Positions 35,704-43,448 of a stretch of 64,000 nucleotides of DNA are shown piece after piece; within the stretch, counting starts at the first letter, position 1, and each line of letters begins with the position of its first letter. A model generated the notes under the pieces. The model was not told the origin of the DNA. It was given only the letters and a program-made list of their open reading frames with translations, and did not search any database. Both the position numbers and the translations under genes were made by a program. The stretch comes from Teichococcus vastitatis (GTDB lineage: Bacteria > Pseudomonadota > Alphaproteobacteria > Acetobacterales > Acetobacteraceae), in the NCBI RefSeq assembly GCF_003604215.1, contig NZ_QXGS01000002.1:1-64000 (forward strand). The letters run 5' to 3'.

Positions 35704-36747
35704 TCAGTGGCGGGCCGGCGTCATGGTGTCGCGGAACCGGGCGGCGCAGGCTTCCCAGGACCAGCGCTCCGCGTGGCGGCGGCAGGCGACGCGGTCGGCG
35801 GTCAGCGCCGCGAGGCAGGCGGCGCGCAGATCCTCGTCCAGCGCGCCGACCTTTTCCGGTGCGGGCCCGATCACGTCGAGCGGCCCGGTCACCGGAAACG
35901 CCGCGACGGGCGTGCCGGAGGCCAGCGCTTCCAGCAGCACCAGCCCGAAGGTATCGGTGCGCGAGGGAAACACGAACACATCCGCCCCGGCATAGGCGGC
36001 GGCGAGATGGCCGTTGTCCAGACGTCCGGTGAAATGCGCCTGGGGAAAGCGGGCCTGCAGGGCGGCGCGCTGCGGCCCGTCGCCCACCACCGCCTTGCTG
36101 CCCGGCAGGTCGAGCGACAGAAAGGCGGCGATGTTCTTTTCCACCGCGATGCGGCCGGCATACAGGAACACCGGCTGCGGCAGGTGCGCCCAGGGATTGC
36201 CGGGCTGCCCCGGCGCCGTCACCGGGCTGAAGCGGCGCGTGTCGACGCCGCGCGACCAGGGGGTCAGGTTGGTGAAGCGGCGCCCCCGCATCTCGGCCGC
36301 CAGCGACGGCGTCGCCACCAGCGTGGCGGCGGAGGCGGCGTGGAAGCGGCGCATCACCGCCCAGCTCCAGCCCACCGGCACGCGGGTGCGGGCATGCAGG
36401 TATTCGGGAAAGCGGGTGTGGAAGGAGGTGGTGAAATGCCAGCCGCGCCGGCGGCAGATGGCGCGCGCCGCCCAGCCCAGCGGACCCTCGGTGGCGATGT
36501 GGACGGCATCGGGCGCGAACTCGTCCACCAGCTGCGCCAGCCGCCGGCGGGGGGCGAGGGCCAGGCGGATCTCGGCATAGCCCGGCGTCGGCATCGAGCG
36601 GAAGCGGTCCGGTCCGATCACCTCCACCGTGTCGCCGCCGGCGCGCAGCAGCTCCACCACGGTGGACAGCGTGCGCACCACGCCGTTGACCTGCGGGAAC
36701 CAGGCATCGGTGATCACCAGCAGCCGTGCCGGCAGGCCGGCGATCAC
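35704..36747 (-). CDS. GT4 family glycosyltransferase (Agt / alpha-mannosyltransferase-like)
   Basis: A 347-residue GT-B enzyme. The N-terminus has ITDAWFPQVNGVVRTL and DAVHIATEGPLGWAARA. The nucleotide-sugar half has LYAGRIAVEKNIAAFL and the EX7E motif in FPSRTDTFGLVLLEALASG. This subgroup includes the glycolipid-forming Agt enzymes found next to PlcP in marine and soil alphaproteobacteria, and mannosyltransferases of the MgtA type. The gene follows the PlcP-like phosphoesterase by 38 bases on the same strand, supporting transfer of a sugar to diacylglycerol. The donor sugar is unknown. Confidence 0.85.
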   Translation of the reverse strand: MIAGLPARLLVITDAWFPQVNGVVRTLSTVVELLRAGGDTVEVIGPDRFRSMPTPGYAEIRLALAPRRRLAQLVDEFAPDAVHIATEGPLGWAARAICRRRGWHFTTSFHTRFPEYLHARTRVPVGWSWAVMRRFHAASAATLVATPSLAAEMRGRRFTNLTPWSRGVDTRRFSPVTAPGQPGNPWAHLPQPVFLYAGRIAVEKNIAAFLSLDLPGSKAVVGDGPQRAALQARFPQAHFTGRLDNGHLAAAYAGADVFVFPSRTDTFGLVLLEALASGTPVAAFPVTGPLDVIGPAPEKVGALDEDLRAACLAALTADRVACRRHAERWSWEACAARFRDTMTPARH

Positions 36748-36785
36748 CGGCGGGGCTCCGAAATGCGGAAAAGCATCGGCGGCGA

Positions 36786-37610
36786 TCAGGCGGGCAATGC
36801 CAGGCGGGAGGGCGGCAGCGGCGCCGCCGGCCAGGGCGAGAGGCGGTTCTCGGCCGCCCAGTCGATCAGCTCGAACCGGCCATCCGCGTGCTCCACCAGC
36901 GCGGTGCAGGATTCCACCCAGTCGCCATCATTCATGTAGAGCACGCCGCCGATGTCGCGCATCTCGGCATGGTGGATGTGGCCGCAGATCACGCCATCGA
37001 AGCCGCCGCGCCGCGCTTCCAGGGCCAGGGCGGATTCGAAGCGGTCGATCGCCTTCACCGCCCCCTTCACCTGCCGCTTCAGCCATTGCGAGAGCGACCA
37101 GTAGGGATAGCCGAACTTGCGGCGCACGAGGTTGAAGTAGCGGTTCAGCGCCAGCGCCAGGTTGTAGGCGCCGTCGCCCAGCAGGGCGAGGAACTTGGCA
37201 TAGCGCACCACGCTGTCGAACTCGTCGCCGTGGATCACCAGGAAGCGGCGGCCATCGGCGGCGGTGTGCTCGGCGTTCAGCGCCAGCTTCACCCCCGCCA
37301 TCTCCAGCCCCAGCCAGTTGCGGAAGATCTCGTCGTGATTGCCGGGGATGTAGGTGACGGCGGTGCCGGAACGCGCTTGGCGCAGGATCAGCCGGATCAC
37401 CTCGTCATGGTGGGCGTCCCAGTACCAGGTCTTGCGCAGCCGCCAGCCATCGACGAAGTCACCGACGAGGTACATCTGCTCGCATTCGGTGCGGCGCAGG
37501 AAATCTGCCAGGAAATCCGCACGGCTGCCGCGCGTGCCGAGATGCGCATCGGAGATGAAGATGCTGCGGTAGCGGCGCTTCGCGATGGGGGCAGTCCTGC
37601 TCTGGTGCAT
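36786..37610 (-). CDS. UDP-2,3-diacylglucosamine diphosphatase-like metallophosphoesterase (PlcP type)
   Basis: A 274-residue calcineurin-type phosphoesterase with all metal ligands: D21/H23 (SDAHLG), D51 (GDFVDGW), N91-H92 (GNHDE), H128 (IHGDEFD) and H211/H213 (GHIHH). It is usually annotated as LpxH-like. The closest resemblance recalled is to rhizobial and marine PlcP, a phospholipase C that releases diacylglycerol under phosphate limitation. A Pho-box-like site 55 bases upstream and the glycosyltransferase directly downstream support PlcP over lipid A synthesis. Start at 37610; an ATG two codons earlier (37616) is possible. Confidence 0.85.
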   Translation of the reverse strand: MHQSRTAPIAKRRYRSIFISDAHLGTRGSRADFLADFLRRTECEQMYLVGDFVDGWRLRKTWYWDAHHDEVIRLILRQARSGTAVTYIPGNHDEIFRNWLGLEMAGVKLALNAEHTAADGRRFLVIHGDEFDSVVRYAKFLALLGDGAYNLALALNRYFNLVRRKFGYPYWSLSQWLKRQVKGAVKAIDRFESALALEARRGGFDGVICGHIHHAEMRDIGGVLYMNDGDWVESCTALVEHADGRFELIDWAAENRLSPWPAAPLPPSRLALPA

Positions 37611-37664
37611 GGTCATCCAGCTGCTGCGGTATGGCCTGCATAGGCTCAACGGGCGCGGGATGGC

Positions 37665-37682
37665 GTGACGTTTTCCTGACAG
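37665..37682 (-). promoter_or_regulatory. Pho-box-like PhoB site
   Basis: On the minus strand the site reads CTGTCAG, a four-base spacer GAAA, then ACGTCAC. It matches the 7-4-7 direct repeat bound by PhoB (CTGTCAT-N4-CTGTCAC) at 11 of 14 half-site positions. It ends 54 bases before the ATG of the PlcP-like gene and could also serve the divergent lipid kinase. Confidence 0.6.
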
Positions 37683-37782
37683 GCAGCGGGTTTTCATGAA
37701 GTTTCGGCGACGCCGCGTTTGACGCGCGACGCCGCCCGCACCGCGCACCACATTGCGCGGCAAGCCGCATGAAGCCCCAGGA

Positions 37783-38688
37783 ATGACGACGCTGCACTCC
37801 ATCGCGCCGCTGATCGTGTTCAATCCCGCCGCGGGCAGCCGCCGCCGCCAGAAGCTGCGCCGCGCCCTGCGCCTGTTGCCGCATGCCGAATTGGCGGAAA
37901 CCGCCGCGCCCGGCGATGCCGAGCGCATCGCGCGGGAGGCCGCGCGTTCCGGCCGGCCCTGCGTGGTGGCGGCCGGCGGCGACGGCACCATCGCCGAGGT
38001 GGCGGCGGGGCTGGCCGGCAGCGACACGGCGCTGGGCATCCTGCCGCTCGGCACCGCCAATGTGCTGGCGCAGGAGCTCGGCCTGCCGATGCTGCCGGAA
38101 GCCGCCGCCGCCTGCCTGACCGGCGGACGGGAAGCGCTGCTGTGGCCGGGCATCGCCCGCTTCGCCGATGGCCGGCAGCGCCTGTTCGTGCAGATGGTGG
38201 GCGCCGGCTTCGATGCCGCCGTGGTTCACAACCTTGATCTGCGGCTGAAGAAGGTGCTTGGGCGCGGCGCCTATGTCTGGCATTCGCTGCGCGAGCTGCC
38301 GCGCTACCGCTTCGCGCCGATCGCAGCCTCGCTGGACGGCGCGGCGGCCGTGCCAGCTTCGGCGCTGGTGATCAGCAAGGGGCGGTTCTACGCCGGGCGC
38401 TACATCCTGGCGCCGGGCGCGAGCCCGGCGCAGCCCGGCTTCCACGTGGCGATGATCCAGGGCGGCGCGGCGCGGGCCATGCTGGCCGGTGCCCTGCTGC
38501 CCTTCGGCCTGCTGCCGCGGCTGCCCGGGCTGACGCTGCACCGCGCTGCGCATGTGGCGCTCACCGGGCCGGAGGTGCCGGTGCAGGCCGATGGCGATCC
38601 GGCTGGCACCCTGCCCCTGACGGTGGAGGATGCCGCCGGGCCGCTGCGCGTCCGGCTGGCCCGCGAGCCGCTCTGGGCGCCGGGCTGA
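37783..38688 (+). CDS. Diacylglycerol kinase family lipid kinase
   Basis: A 301-residue DAGK-catalytic-domain kinase with GGDGT at residues 65-69 and [18 protein letters not shown] immediately after. The GRFYAGRYILAPGA block and C-terminal beta-domain are present. It is divergent from the PlcP-like gene over a 172-base region that carries the Pho-box-like site. Phosphorylation of diacylglycerol released by a phospholipase C would recycle it to phosphatidate. The ATG at 37783 has AGGA only one base away, so the exact start is uncertain. It is paralogous to the kinase at 1955-2896. Confidence 0.85.
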   Translation: MTTLHSIAPLIVFNPAAGSRRRQKLRRALRLLPHAELAETAAPGDAERIAREAARSGRPCVVAAGGDGTIAEVAAGLAGSDTALGILPLGTANVLAQELGLPMLPEAAAACLTGGREALLWPGIARFADGRQRLFVQMVGAGFDAAVVHNLDLRLKKVLGRGAYVWHSLRELPRYRFAPIAASLDGAAAVPASALVISKGRFYAGRYILAPGASPAQPGFHVAMIQGGAARAMLAGALLPFGLLPRLPGLTLHRAAHVALTGPEVPVQADGDPAGTLPLTVEDAAGPLRVRLAREPLWAPG

Positions 38689-38697
38689 GGCGGGCGA

Positions 38698-39486
38698 TCA
38701 GCCGGCCAGTTCCATGCCGGTCAGCGCCGCCAGCGCCTCCGCCACGCCCGGGGCGGCAGCCAGGATCGGCGCCCCCTGCCCGGCCGTGTTCTGCCGGAGA
38801 AAGGGGCTGGTGCGGGCGCCGGCTTCCGACAGCACCGCCAGCGCGGCGGCCACGTCCCACAGGTTGATGTGCCGCTCCACATAGGCGTCCAGCGCGCCGC
38901 AGGCGACATCGGCCAGGCCCAGCGTGCCGGAGCCGCCGGAGCGCAGCATCGCCCCCTGCCCCATCACCGCCTGGCACAGCGCGTGGTAGGCCTCGTTCGC
39001 CACGCGCGGCGACCAGCCGCATTCCACGATGCTGCGCCCCAGCGCATCCGTGGCGGCGGCGCGGATCGGCCGGCCGTTCAGCGTCGCGCCGCGCCCCTCG
39101 GCGGCCAGGAAGCACTGGCCCAGCTCCGGCGCGACGATGGCGCCCAGCACCGCGCGATCCCCCGCCACCAGCCCGACGGACACGCACCAGCGCTGCCCGC
39201 CATGTGCGAAGTTGGAGGTGCCGTCGATCGGGTCCACCACCCAGCGCAGCGCGCCGTCGCGGTGCAGCCCGGCTTCCTCCCCCTGGAAGCCATCCTCCGG
39301 AAAGCGCTCGCGCAGGGCGTCGGAGAGGAACCGCTCCACCGCGCCATCGGCCTCGGTCAGCCAGTCCTGCGCGCCCTTCAGGGTGATCGCCGCGCTGCCG
39401 GGCGCCGGGCGCAGCCGCAGCGCCAGCCCGGCCGCTTCCCGCGCCAGGGTTTCCGCCTGCCGCAGGCGTTCGCTCAGATCGGTCAT
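38698..39486 (-). CDS. Inositol monophosphatase family phosphatase
   Basis: A 262-residue Mg2+-dependent, lithium-sensitive-type phosphatase. Motifs are GEE near residue 70, WVVDPIDGTSNFAHG (metal-binding DPIDGT) and the C-terminal NLWDVAAALAVL. The family covers inositol monophosphatase, 3'-phosphoadenosine phosphatase (CysQ) and histidinol-phosphatase (HisN); the sequence alone does not choose among them. It is 56 bases downstream of the phosphodiesterase in the Ugp gene string, so sugar- or polyol-phosphate hydrolysis is plausible. Confidence 0.88.
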   Translation of the reverse strand: MTDLSERLRQAETLAREAAGLALRLRPAPGSAAITLKGAQDWLTEADGAVERFLSDALRERFPEDGFQGEEAGLHRDGALRWVVDPIDGTSNFAHGGQRWCVSVGLVAGDRAVLGAIVAPELGQCFLAAEGRGATLNGRPIRAAATDALGRSIVECGWSPRVANEAYHALCQAVMGQGAMLRSGGSGTLGLADVACGALDAYVERHINLWDVAAALAVLSEAGARTSPFLRQNTAGQGAPILAAAPGVAEALAALTGMELAG

Positions 39487-39542
39487 GGTGCAAGATCCTT
39501 CCGCCGCCAGCCTAGCAGCCCGCGGCCGGCGGCGTCAGGGCG

Positions 39543-40385
39543 TCAGGCGGCGACCAGCGGCCGCATCGCCGGATAGATGCCGGGCATCAGCCCGAGATCG
39601 TGGCGCCGCATTCCCTGCGGCTGCACCAGGCGGCATTCGTGGCGGCCATCCTCGTGCAGCAGGTGCTCGAGGTAGCCGACCGGCTTCTCGCCCACCGGCA
39701 GCTGCCAGGTGTCGCCCACCATGAAGGCGGCGGCCGGCGCCCAGACCTGGCGCAGTCCTTCCACCGTGCCGCGGTCCCGGTACTGGTGCACATGCCCCGA
39801 GGCGATGAACCGCGCCGGATGCCTGGCCAGCAGGTCGAGGATGCGGCGGCGCGGGCGCGGCTGCACCGCCCAGTAGGTGATCTCCTCCTCCGCCACGGTT
39901 TCCTCGCAGAGCGGCTTGTGCAGGAACAGCGCGACGGCACGGCCGCCGGCGGTGGCCAGCGCCTCCTCCAGGAAATCGAACTGGTCCTCGTTCTGCGGCA
40001 GGTCGGTGCCGGTCAGCAGCGTGTTCAGCCCGATCAGCCGCCAGCCCGGCACGTCGCGCCGGAAATGATCGGCACCCAGGATGCCGAGCCAGCGTGACAG
40101 CCGCTCCGCATCGGCGGGCGTCGGGCCGTTCAGCTGCGGATCATTGCCGACGTCGTGGTTGCCGGGAATGGCCAGCCAGTCGAGGCCGAGCGCCGCGTGC
40201 TTCTCCCGCGCGAAGGCGAGGTCATCCCGCTCCAGCTCGCCATGCGCCGACAGGTCGCCGGTGTTGACCACGAGATCCGGCGCATCGGCCCGCAGATGCT
40301 CGGACAGCACGTCGAAATTCGCGGTGAATTCGGGGTGCTGCTCCGACAGGTGCGTGTCGCTGATCTGCGCAACGCGGAACGCCAT
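39543..40385 (-). CDS. Calcineurin-type phosphodiesterase (GpdQ/class III PDE-like)
   Basis: A 280-residue metallophosphoesterase with ligands D10/H12 (ISDTHL), D44 (NTGDLS), N77-H78 (PGNHD) and a C-terminal GHVHQ. This arrangement is that of class III cyclic-nucleotide phosphodiesterases and the glycerophosphodiesterase GpdQ. It starts three bases after the stop of the Ugp-type binding protein gene, so it belongs to that transport operon. Hydrolysis of glycerophosphodiesters to glycerol-3-phosphate is the attractive role. No signal peptide is seen, so it would act in the cytoplasm after import. Confidence 0.88.
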   Translation of the reverse strand: MAFRVAQISDTHLSEQHPEFTANFDVLSEHLRADAPDLVVNTGDLSAHGELERDDLAFAREKHAALGLDWLAIPGNHDVGNDPQLNGPTPADAERLSRWLGILGADHFRRDVPGWRLIGLNTLLTGTDLPQNEDQFDFLEEALATAGGRAVALFLHKPLCEETVAEEEITYWAVQPRPRRRILDLLARHPARFIASGHVHQYRDRGTVEGLRQVWAPAAAFMVGDTWQLPVGEKPVGYLEHLLHEDGRHECRLVQPQGMRRHDLGLMPGIYPAMRPLVAA

Positions 40386-40388
40386 GGC

Positions 40389-41678
40389 TCAGGACCTCCG
40401 CGGCAGCAGGCGGCGGACCTCGGACGCCATGTCCTTCTGCACCTCTTCCGGCGTGGCGCGGCTCTCCACGAGGCGGGCCAGGTTGTCCACCATGGTCTGC
40501 GTCACGCGCACGCTGTTGCTGCCGGGGAAGGCATACCAGGGGATGGAAACCGGGATCTGCTTCACCGACGGCACGAAGAGCGGGTTGTCGCGGTAGAACT
40601 GCGCCAGGTATTGCGGATCGTCGATGGCGATCTGGTTGCAGGGAAGGTAGCCGGTGTTCTTCACCATCATCGCCTGTCCCTCGGGGCCGGTGGAGAAGCG
40701 CAGGAACTTCCAGGCGGCCTCGCGCCGGGCCGGGTCCTTGGCGCACAGCATGCCGGCGGCGCCGCCCGTCGGCAGGCGGCTCGTCTCCGCGTCGATCACC
40801 GGCATCCCGGTGGTGCGCAGCTCGAAATTGCTGCCGACGCCGGAGGCGGTGCCGCGCACCAGCGCCGTGGTCTGGAAGATCATGCCGAGCTTGCCGGCGG
40901 CGAAGGCCTGGCGCGCCGCGGCGGCCGTCAGGTTGGGCATGCCGGCCTGCTTCACCATGCGCTCGATCAGCTTCAGGGAAGCGAGGCCTTCCGGGCCGGC
41001 GAAGCCGACATCGCTCTCATCCGCGCTCAGCATCCGCCCGCCATGGCCGAACAGCAGCGCGGAGAACATCCAGTCGTCACCGTTCCAGGTGTACCACATG
41101 CCCTCATGGCCATCGCCCAGCGCGTCGATCTTCGCCGCCAGCGCCAGCACGCCGTCCCAGTCGCGCGGGAAATTGTCCGGATCGCCGCCGGCGCGCTTCA
41201 CGAGGTCGGCGTTGTAGTAGCAGATCGGGTTGGAGGCGGCGTAGGCGAGGCCCGCCTGGATGCCGCCGAACTGGCCGAGCGCCAGCAGGTTGGGCGTGTA
41301 GCCGGCCTTCGCCGGATCGCCTTCGGCGCGCAGCAGCGGCGACAGGTCCTGGGCGATGCCGCGCTCGGCGAAGACGCGCAGCCGGTTGAAGCCTTGGTAG
41401 GACAGGTCCGGCAGCTGGTTGGTCGCCGCCTGGCGCAGAATCAGCTGCGCGCCTTCCTCATAGTTCGGCGTGGTGACCGTTTTCACCGCGATGGCGGGCT
41501 CGCGCCGGGCGAACTCCGCCAGGATGGCGTCGTAGCTCTCCTTATAGATGAAGGGCTGCGCGTAATGCACCGTGATCTCAGTGGCGGTCTGGGCGCGCAG
41601 GATGGCGGGCATCGCCAGGGTGGCGGGCATGGCCCAGGCGACGCGGATCGCGGCGCGGCGGGTGATGGTGGTGTTCAT
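40389..41678 (-). CDS. ugpB: Sugar/glycerol-3-phosphate ABC transporter substrate-binding protein (UgpB-like)
   Basis: A 429-residue extracellular binding protein of family 1. The N-terminus has twin arginines (TRRAAIRVAWAMPATLAMPA) and an AQT cleavage-like site, suggesting Tat or Sec export. The mature part has the clamshell pattern FARREPAIAVKTV, YNADLVKRAG and the conserved GGAAGMLCAKDPARREAAWKF near the hinge. It sits downstream of the two permease genes and the ATPase gene. An ATG at 41699 is an alternative start. The match is better to UgpB than to maltose-type proteins by context; the ligand is inferred. Confidence 0.83.
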   Translation of the reverse strand: MNTTITRRAAIRVAWAMPATLAMPAILRAQTATEITVHYAQPFIYKESYDAILAEFARREPAIAVKTVTTPNYEEGAQLILRQAATNQLPDLSYQGFNRLRVFAERGIAQDLSPLLRAEGDPAKAGYTPNLLALGQFGGIQAGLAYAASNPICYYNADLVKRAGGDPDNFPRDWDGVLALAAKIDALGDGHEGMWYTWNGDDWMFSALLFGHGGRMLSADESDVGFAGPEGLASLKLIERMVKQAGMPNLTAAAARQAFAAGKLGMIFQTTALVRGTASGVGSNFELRTTGMPVIDAETSRLPTGGAAGMLCAKDPARREAAWKFLRFSTGPEGQAMMVKNTGYLPCNQIAIDDPQYLAQFYRDNPLFVPSVKQIPVSIPWYAFPGSNSVRVTQTMVDNLARLVESRATPEEVQKDMASEVRRLLPRRS

Positions 41679-41704
41679 GCGGAAGCTTTCCGGAAACATG
41701 CGGG

Positions 41705-42541
41705 TCAACCCTTCAGGCCGGTGGAGGCGATGCCTTCGACGAAGCGGCGTTGCGCCAGCAGGAAGGCGATCACGAGGGGGGCCGTCATGATCATCGCGGC
41801 GGCCATCAGCGCGCCGAAATCATCGCCCGCCTCGGCCGAGCGGAAGAACAGGACGCCGAGGGCGGGGGTCGCGTGGCTGTCGCCATTGGCGATGATCAGC
41901 GGCCAGAACAGGTCATTCCAGTGCGCCACGACGGAGAAGATGGCAAAGGCGGTGGCGGCGGGCCAGGCATTCGGCAGCACCACGCGCCAGACGATGGCCA
42001 TCTCGCTCATGCCGTCGAGCCGCGCCGCGTGGATCAGGTCGTCCGGCAGGGATTTGAAGAACTGCCGGAACAGAAAGATGGCGAAGACCGAGATGGTGAA
42101 GGGCGCGATCAGCGCGGTGTAGGTGTTGAGCAGCCCCACCTGGCTGAAGGCGACGTAGAGCGGCAGCGCCGGCACGTGGGGCGGCACCAGCAGGCCCAGC
42201 ATCACCGCGCCGAACACCAGCTCCCGCCCGCGGAACCGCAGCTTGGCCAGCGCGTATCCGGCCGGCACGGCGAACAGCACCTGGAACAGCAGGATGCCGC
42301 CGCACACCACCACGCCGTTCCACAGGTACAGCCCGACCGGGATCCGGGCGAACACCTTGCCGTAGTTCTCGACGGCGAAGAAGCGTTCCGGCCAGAGCGA
42401 CAGGGAGGCGCGGAAGATCTCGTCCAGCGGCTTCAGACTGGCCGCGGCCATCCAGATATAGGGCATCAGCATCAGCAGCCCGGCGGCGGCCAGGAACAGC
42501 AGGCGCGGCAGGTCGCGCAGCAGGGAGGTGCGCTCAGGCAT
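41705..42541 (-). CDS. ugpE: ABC transporter permease, UgpE-like
   Basis: A 278-residue inner-membrane permease with six hydrophobic helices. The cytoplasmic EAA loop, HAARLDGMSEMAIVWRVVLP, contacts the ATPase. MPYIWMAAASLKPLDEIF at the N-terminus and the LPLYVAFSQVGLLNTY block are typical of MalG/UgpE-type subunits. It overlaps the ugpA stop by eight bases, and the binding-protein gene follows after 26 bases. It would form a heterodimer with the 42534-43448 product. Confidence 0.87.
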   Translation of the reverse strand: MPERTSLLRDLPRLLFLAAAGLLMLMPYIWMAAASLKPLDEIFRASLSLWPERFFAVENYGKVFARIPVGLYLWNGVVVCGGILLFQVLFAVPAGYALAKLRFRGRELVFGAVMLGLLVPPHVPALPLYVAFSQVGLLNTYTALIAPFTISVFAIFLFRQFFKSLPDDLIHAARLDGMSEMAIVWRVVLPNAWPAATAFAIFSVVAHWNDLFWPLIIANGDSHATPALGVLFFRSAEAGDDFGALMAAAMIMTAPLVIAFLLAQRRFVEGIASTGLKG

Positions 42542-43448
42542 AATGCACCCGCTTGTCGAGGATCCTGGTCTGCAGCCACATCAGCGCCAGCACGATGCCG
42601 AGGAACACCAGGGTGATGGCCGCCGAGTAGCCGATGCGGAAATAGGTGAAGCCTTCCTCGTACAGCGTGTAGAGCAGCACCTGGGACGCCTTGTTCGGCC
42701 CGCCCTGGGTCAGCACCGCCACGGTGTCGAAGACGCGCACCGAGCGGATCATGGTGATGGTCAGCACGAACAGCGTGGTGGGGCCGAGCAGCGGCCAAGT
42801 GACCAGGCGGAAGCGCTCCCAGGCGGACGGCACGCCATCCACCGCCGCCGCGGCGTAGAGTTCGCGCGGAATGGCGGTGAGCCCGGCCAGGAACAGCACC
42901 AGGTTGAAGCCGAGATTTTCCCAGATGCCGATGCCGGCCAGGGCCAGCAACACCGTGTCGGAGGAGGACAGCCAGGCCGGCCCCGCGATGCCGAGGCCGC
43001 GCAGCGCCGCGTTCAGCGGCCCGATGGTCGGGTGCAGCAGGTATTGCCAGGCCGAGGCCATGGCGACGCTGAGCGACACCACGGGCAGAAAGAACACGGC
43101 GCGGAACAGGGTGCGGCCGCGCGTGCCGGCCTCGATCGCCAGGGCCAGCACCAGGGCTCCCAGGATGGAGCCCGGCGTCACCAGCCCGACATAGATCAGC
43201 GTGTTGCGCAGCGATTGCAGGAAGCCGCGGTCGTCGAGCATCTCGGCGAAATTGCCGAGGCCGATCCAGCGGAAGCCGTCGAGGCCGAGTTCGTAGTCGG
43301 TGAAGGCCAGCGCGGCGGTGGCCAGCGTCGGCAACAGCAGCATCAGCAGGTAGGCAATGACGGCCGGCAGGCACAGCGCCCAGGCGGCCAGCGCCTCCCC
43401 GGCAGCGGCGGCCCGGAAGCGGGGCGCGGCGATGGCGAGGTCAGACAA
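42534..43448 (-). CDS. ugpA: ABC transporter permease, UgpA-like
   Basis: A 304-residue permease with six hydrophobic helices, starting WALCLPAVIAYLLMLLLPTL and containing the EAA loop YAAAAVDGVPSAWERFRLVTWP. MalF/UgpA-type subunits open with exactly this pattern. No ATG fits; the start is a TTG at 43448 with GGGAG seven bases upstream, and it overlaps the last codons of the ATPase gene by eight bases. This is the first permease of the operon. Confidence 0.85.
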   Translation of the reverse strand: MSDLAIAAPRFRAAAAGEALAAWALCLPAVIAYLLMLLLPTLATAALAFTDYELGLDGFRWIGLGNFAEMLDDRGFLQSLRNTLIYVGLVTPGSILGALVLALAIEAGTRGRTLFRAVFFLPVVSLSVAMASAWQYLLHPTIGPLNAALRGLGIAGPAWLSSSDTVLLALAGIGIWENLGFNLVLFLAGLTAIPRELYAAAAVDGVPSAWERFRLVTWPLLGPTTLFVLTITMIRSVRVFDTVAVLTQGGPNKASQVLLYTLYEEGFTYFRIGYSAAITLVFLGIVLALMWLQTRILDKRVHYA

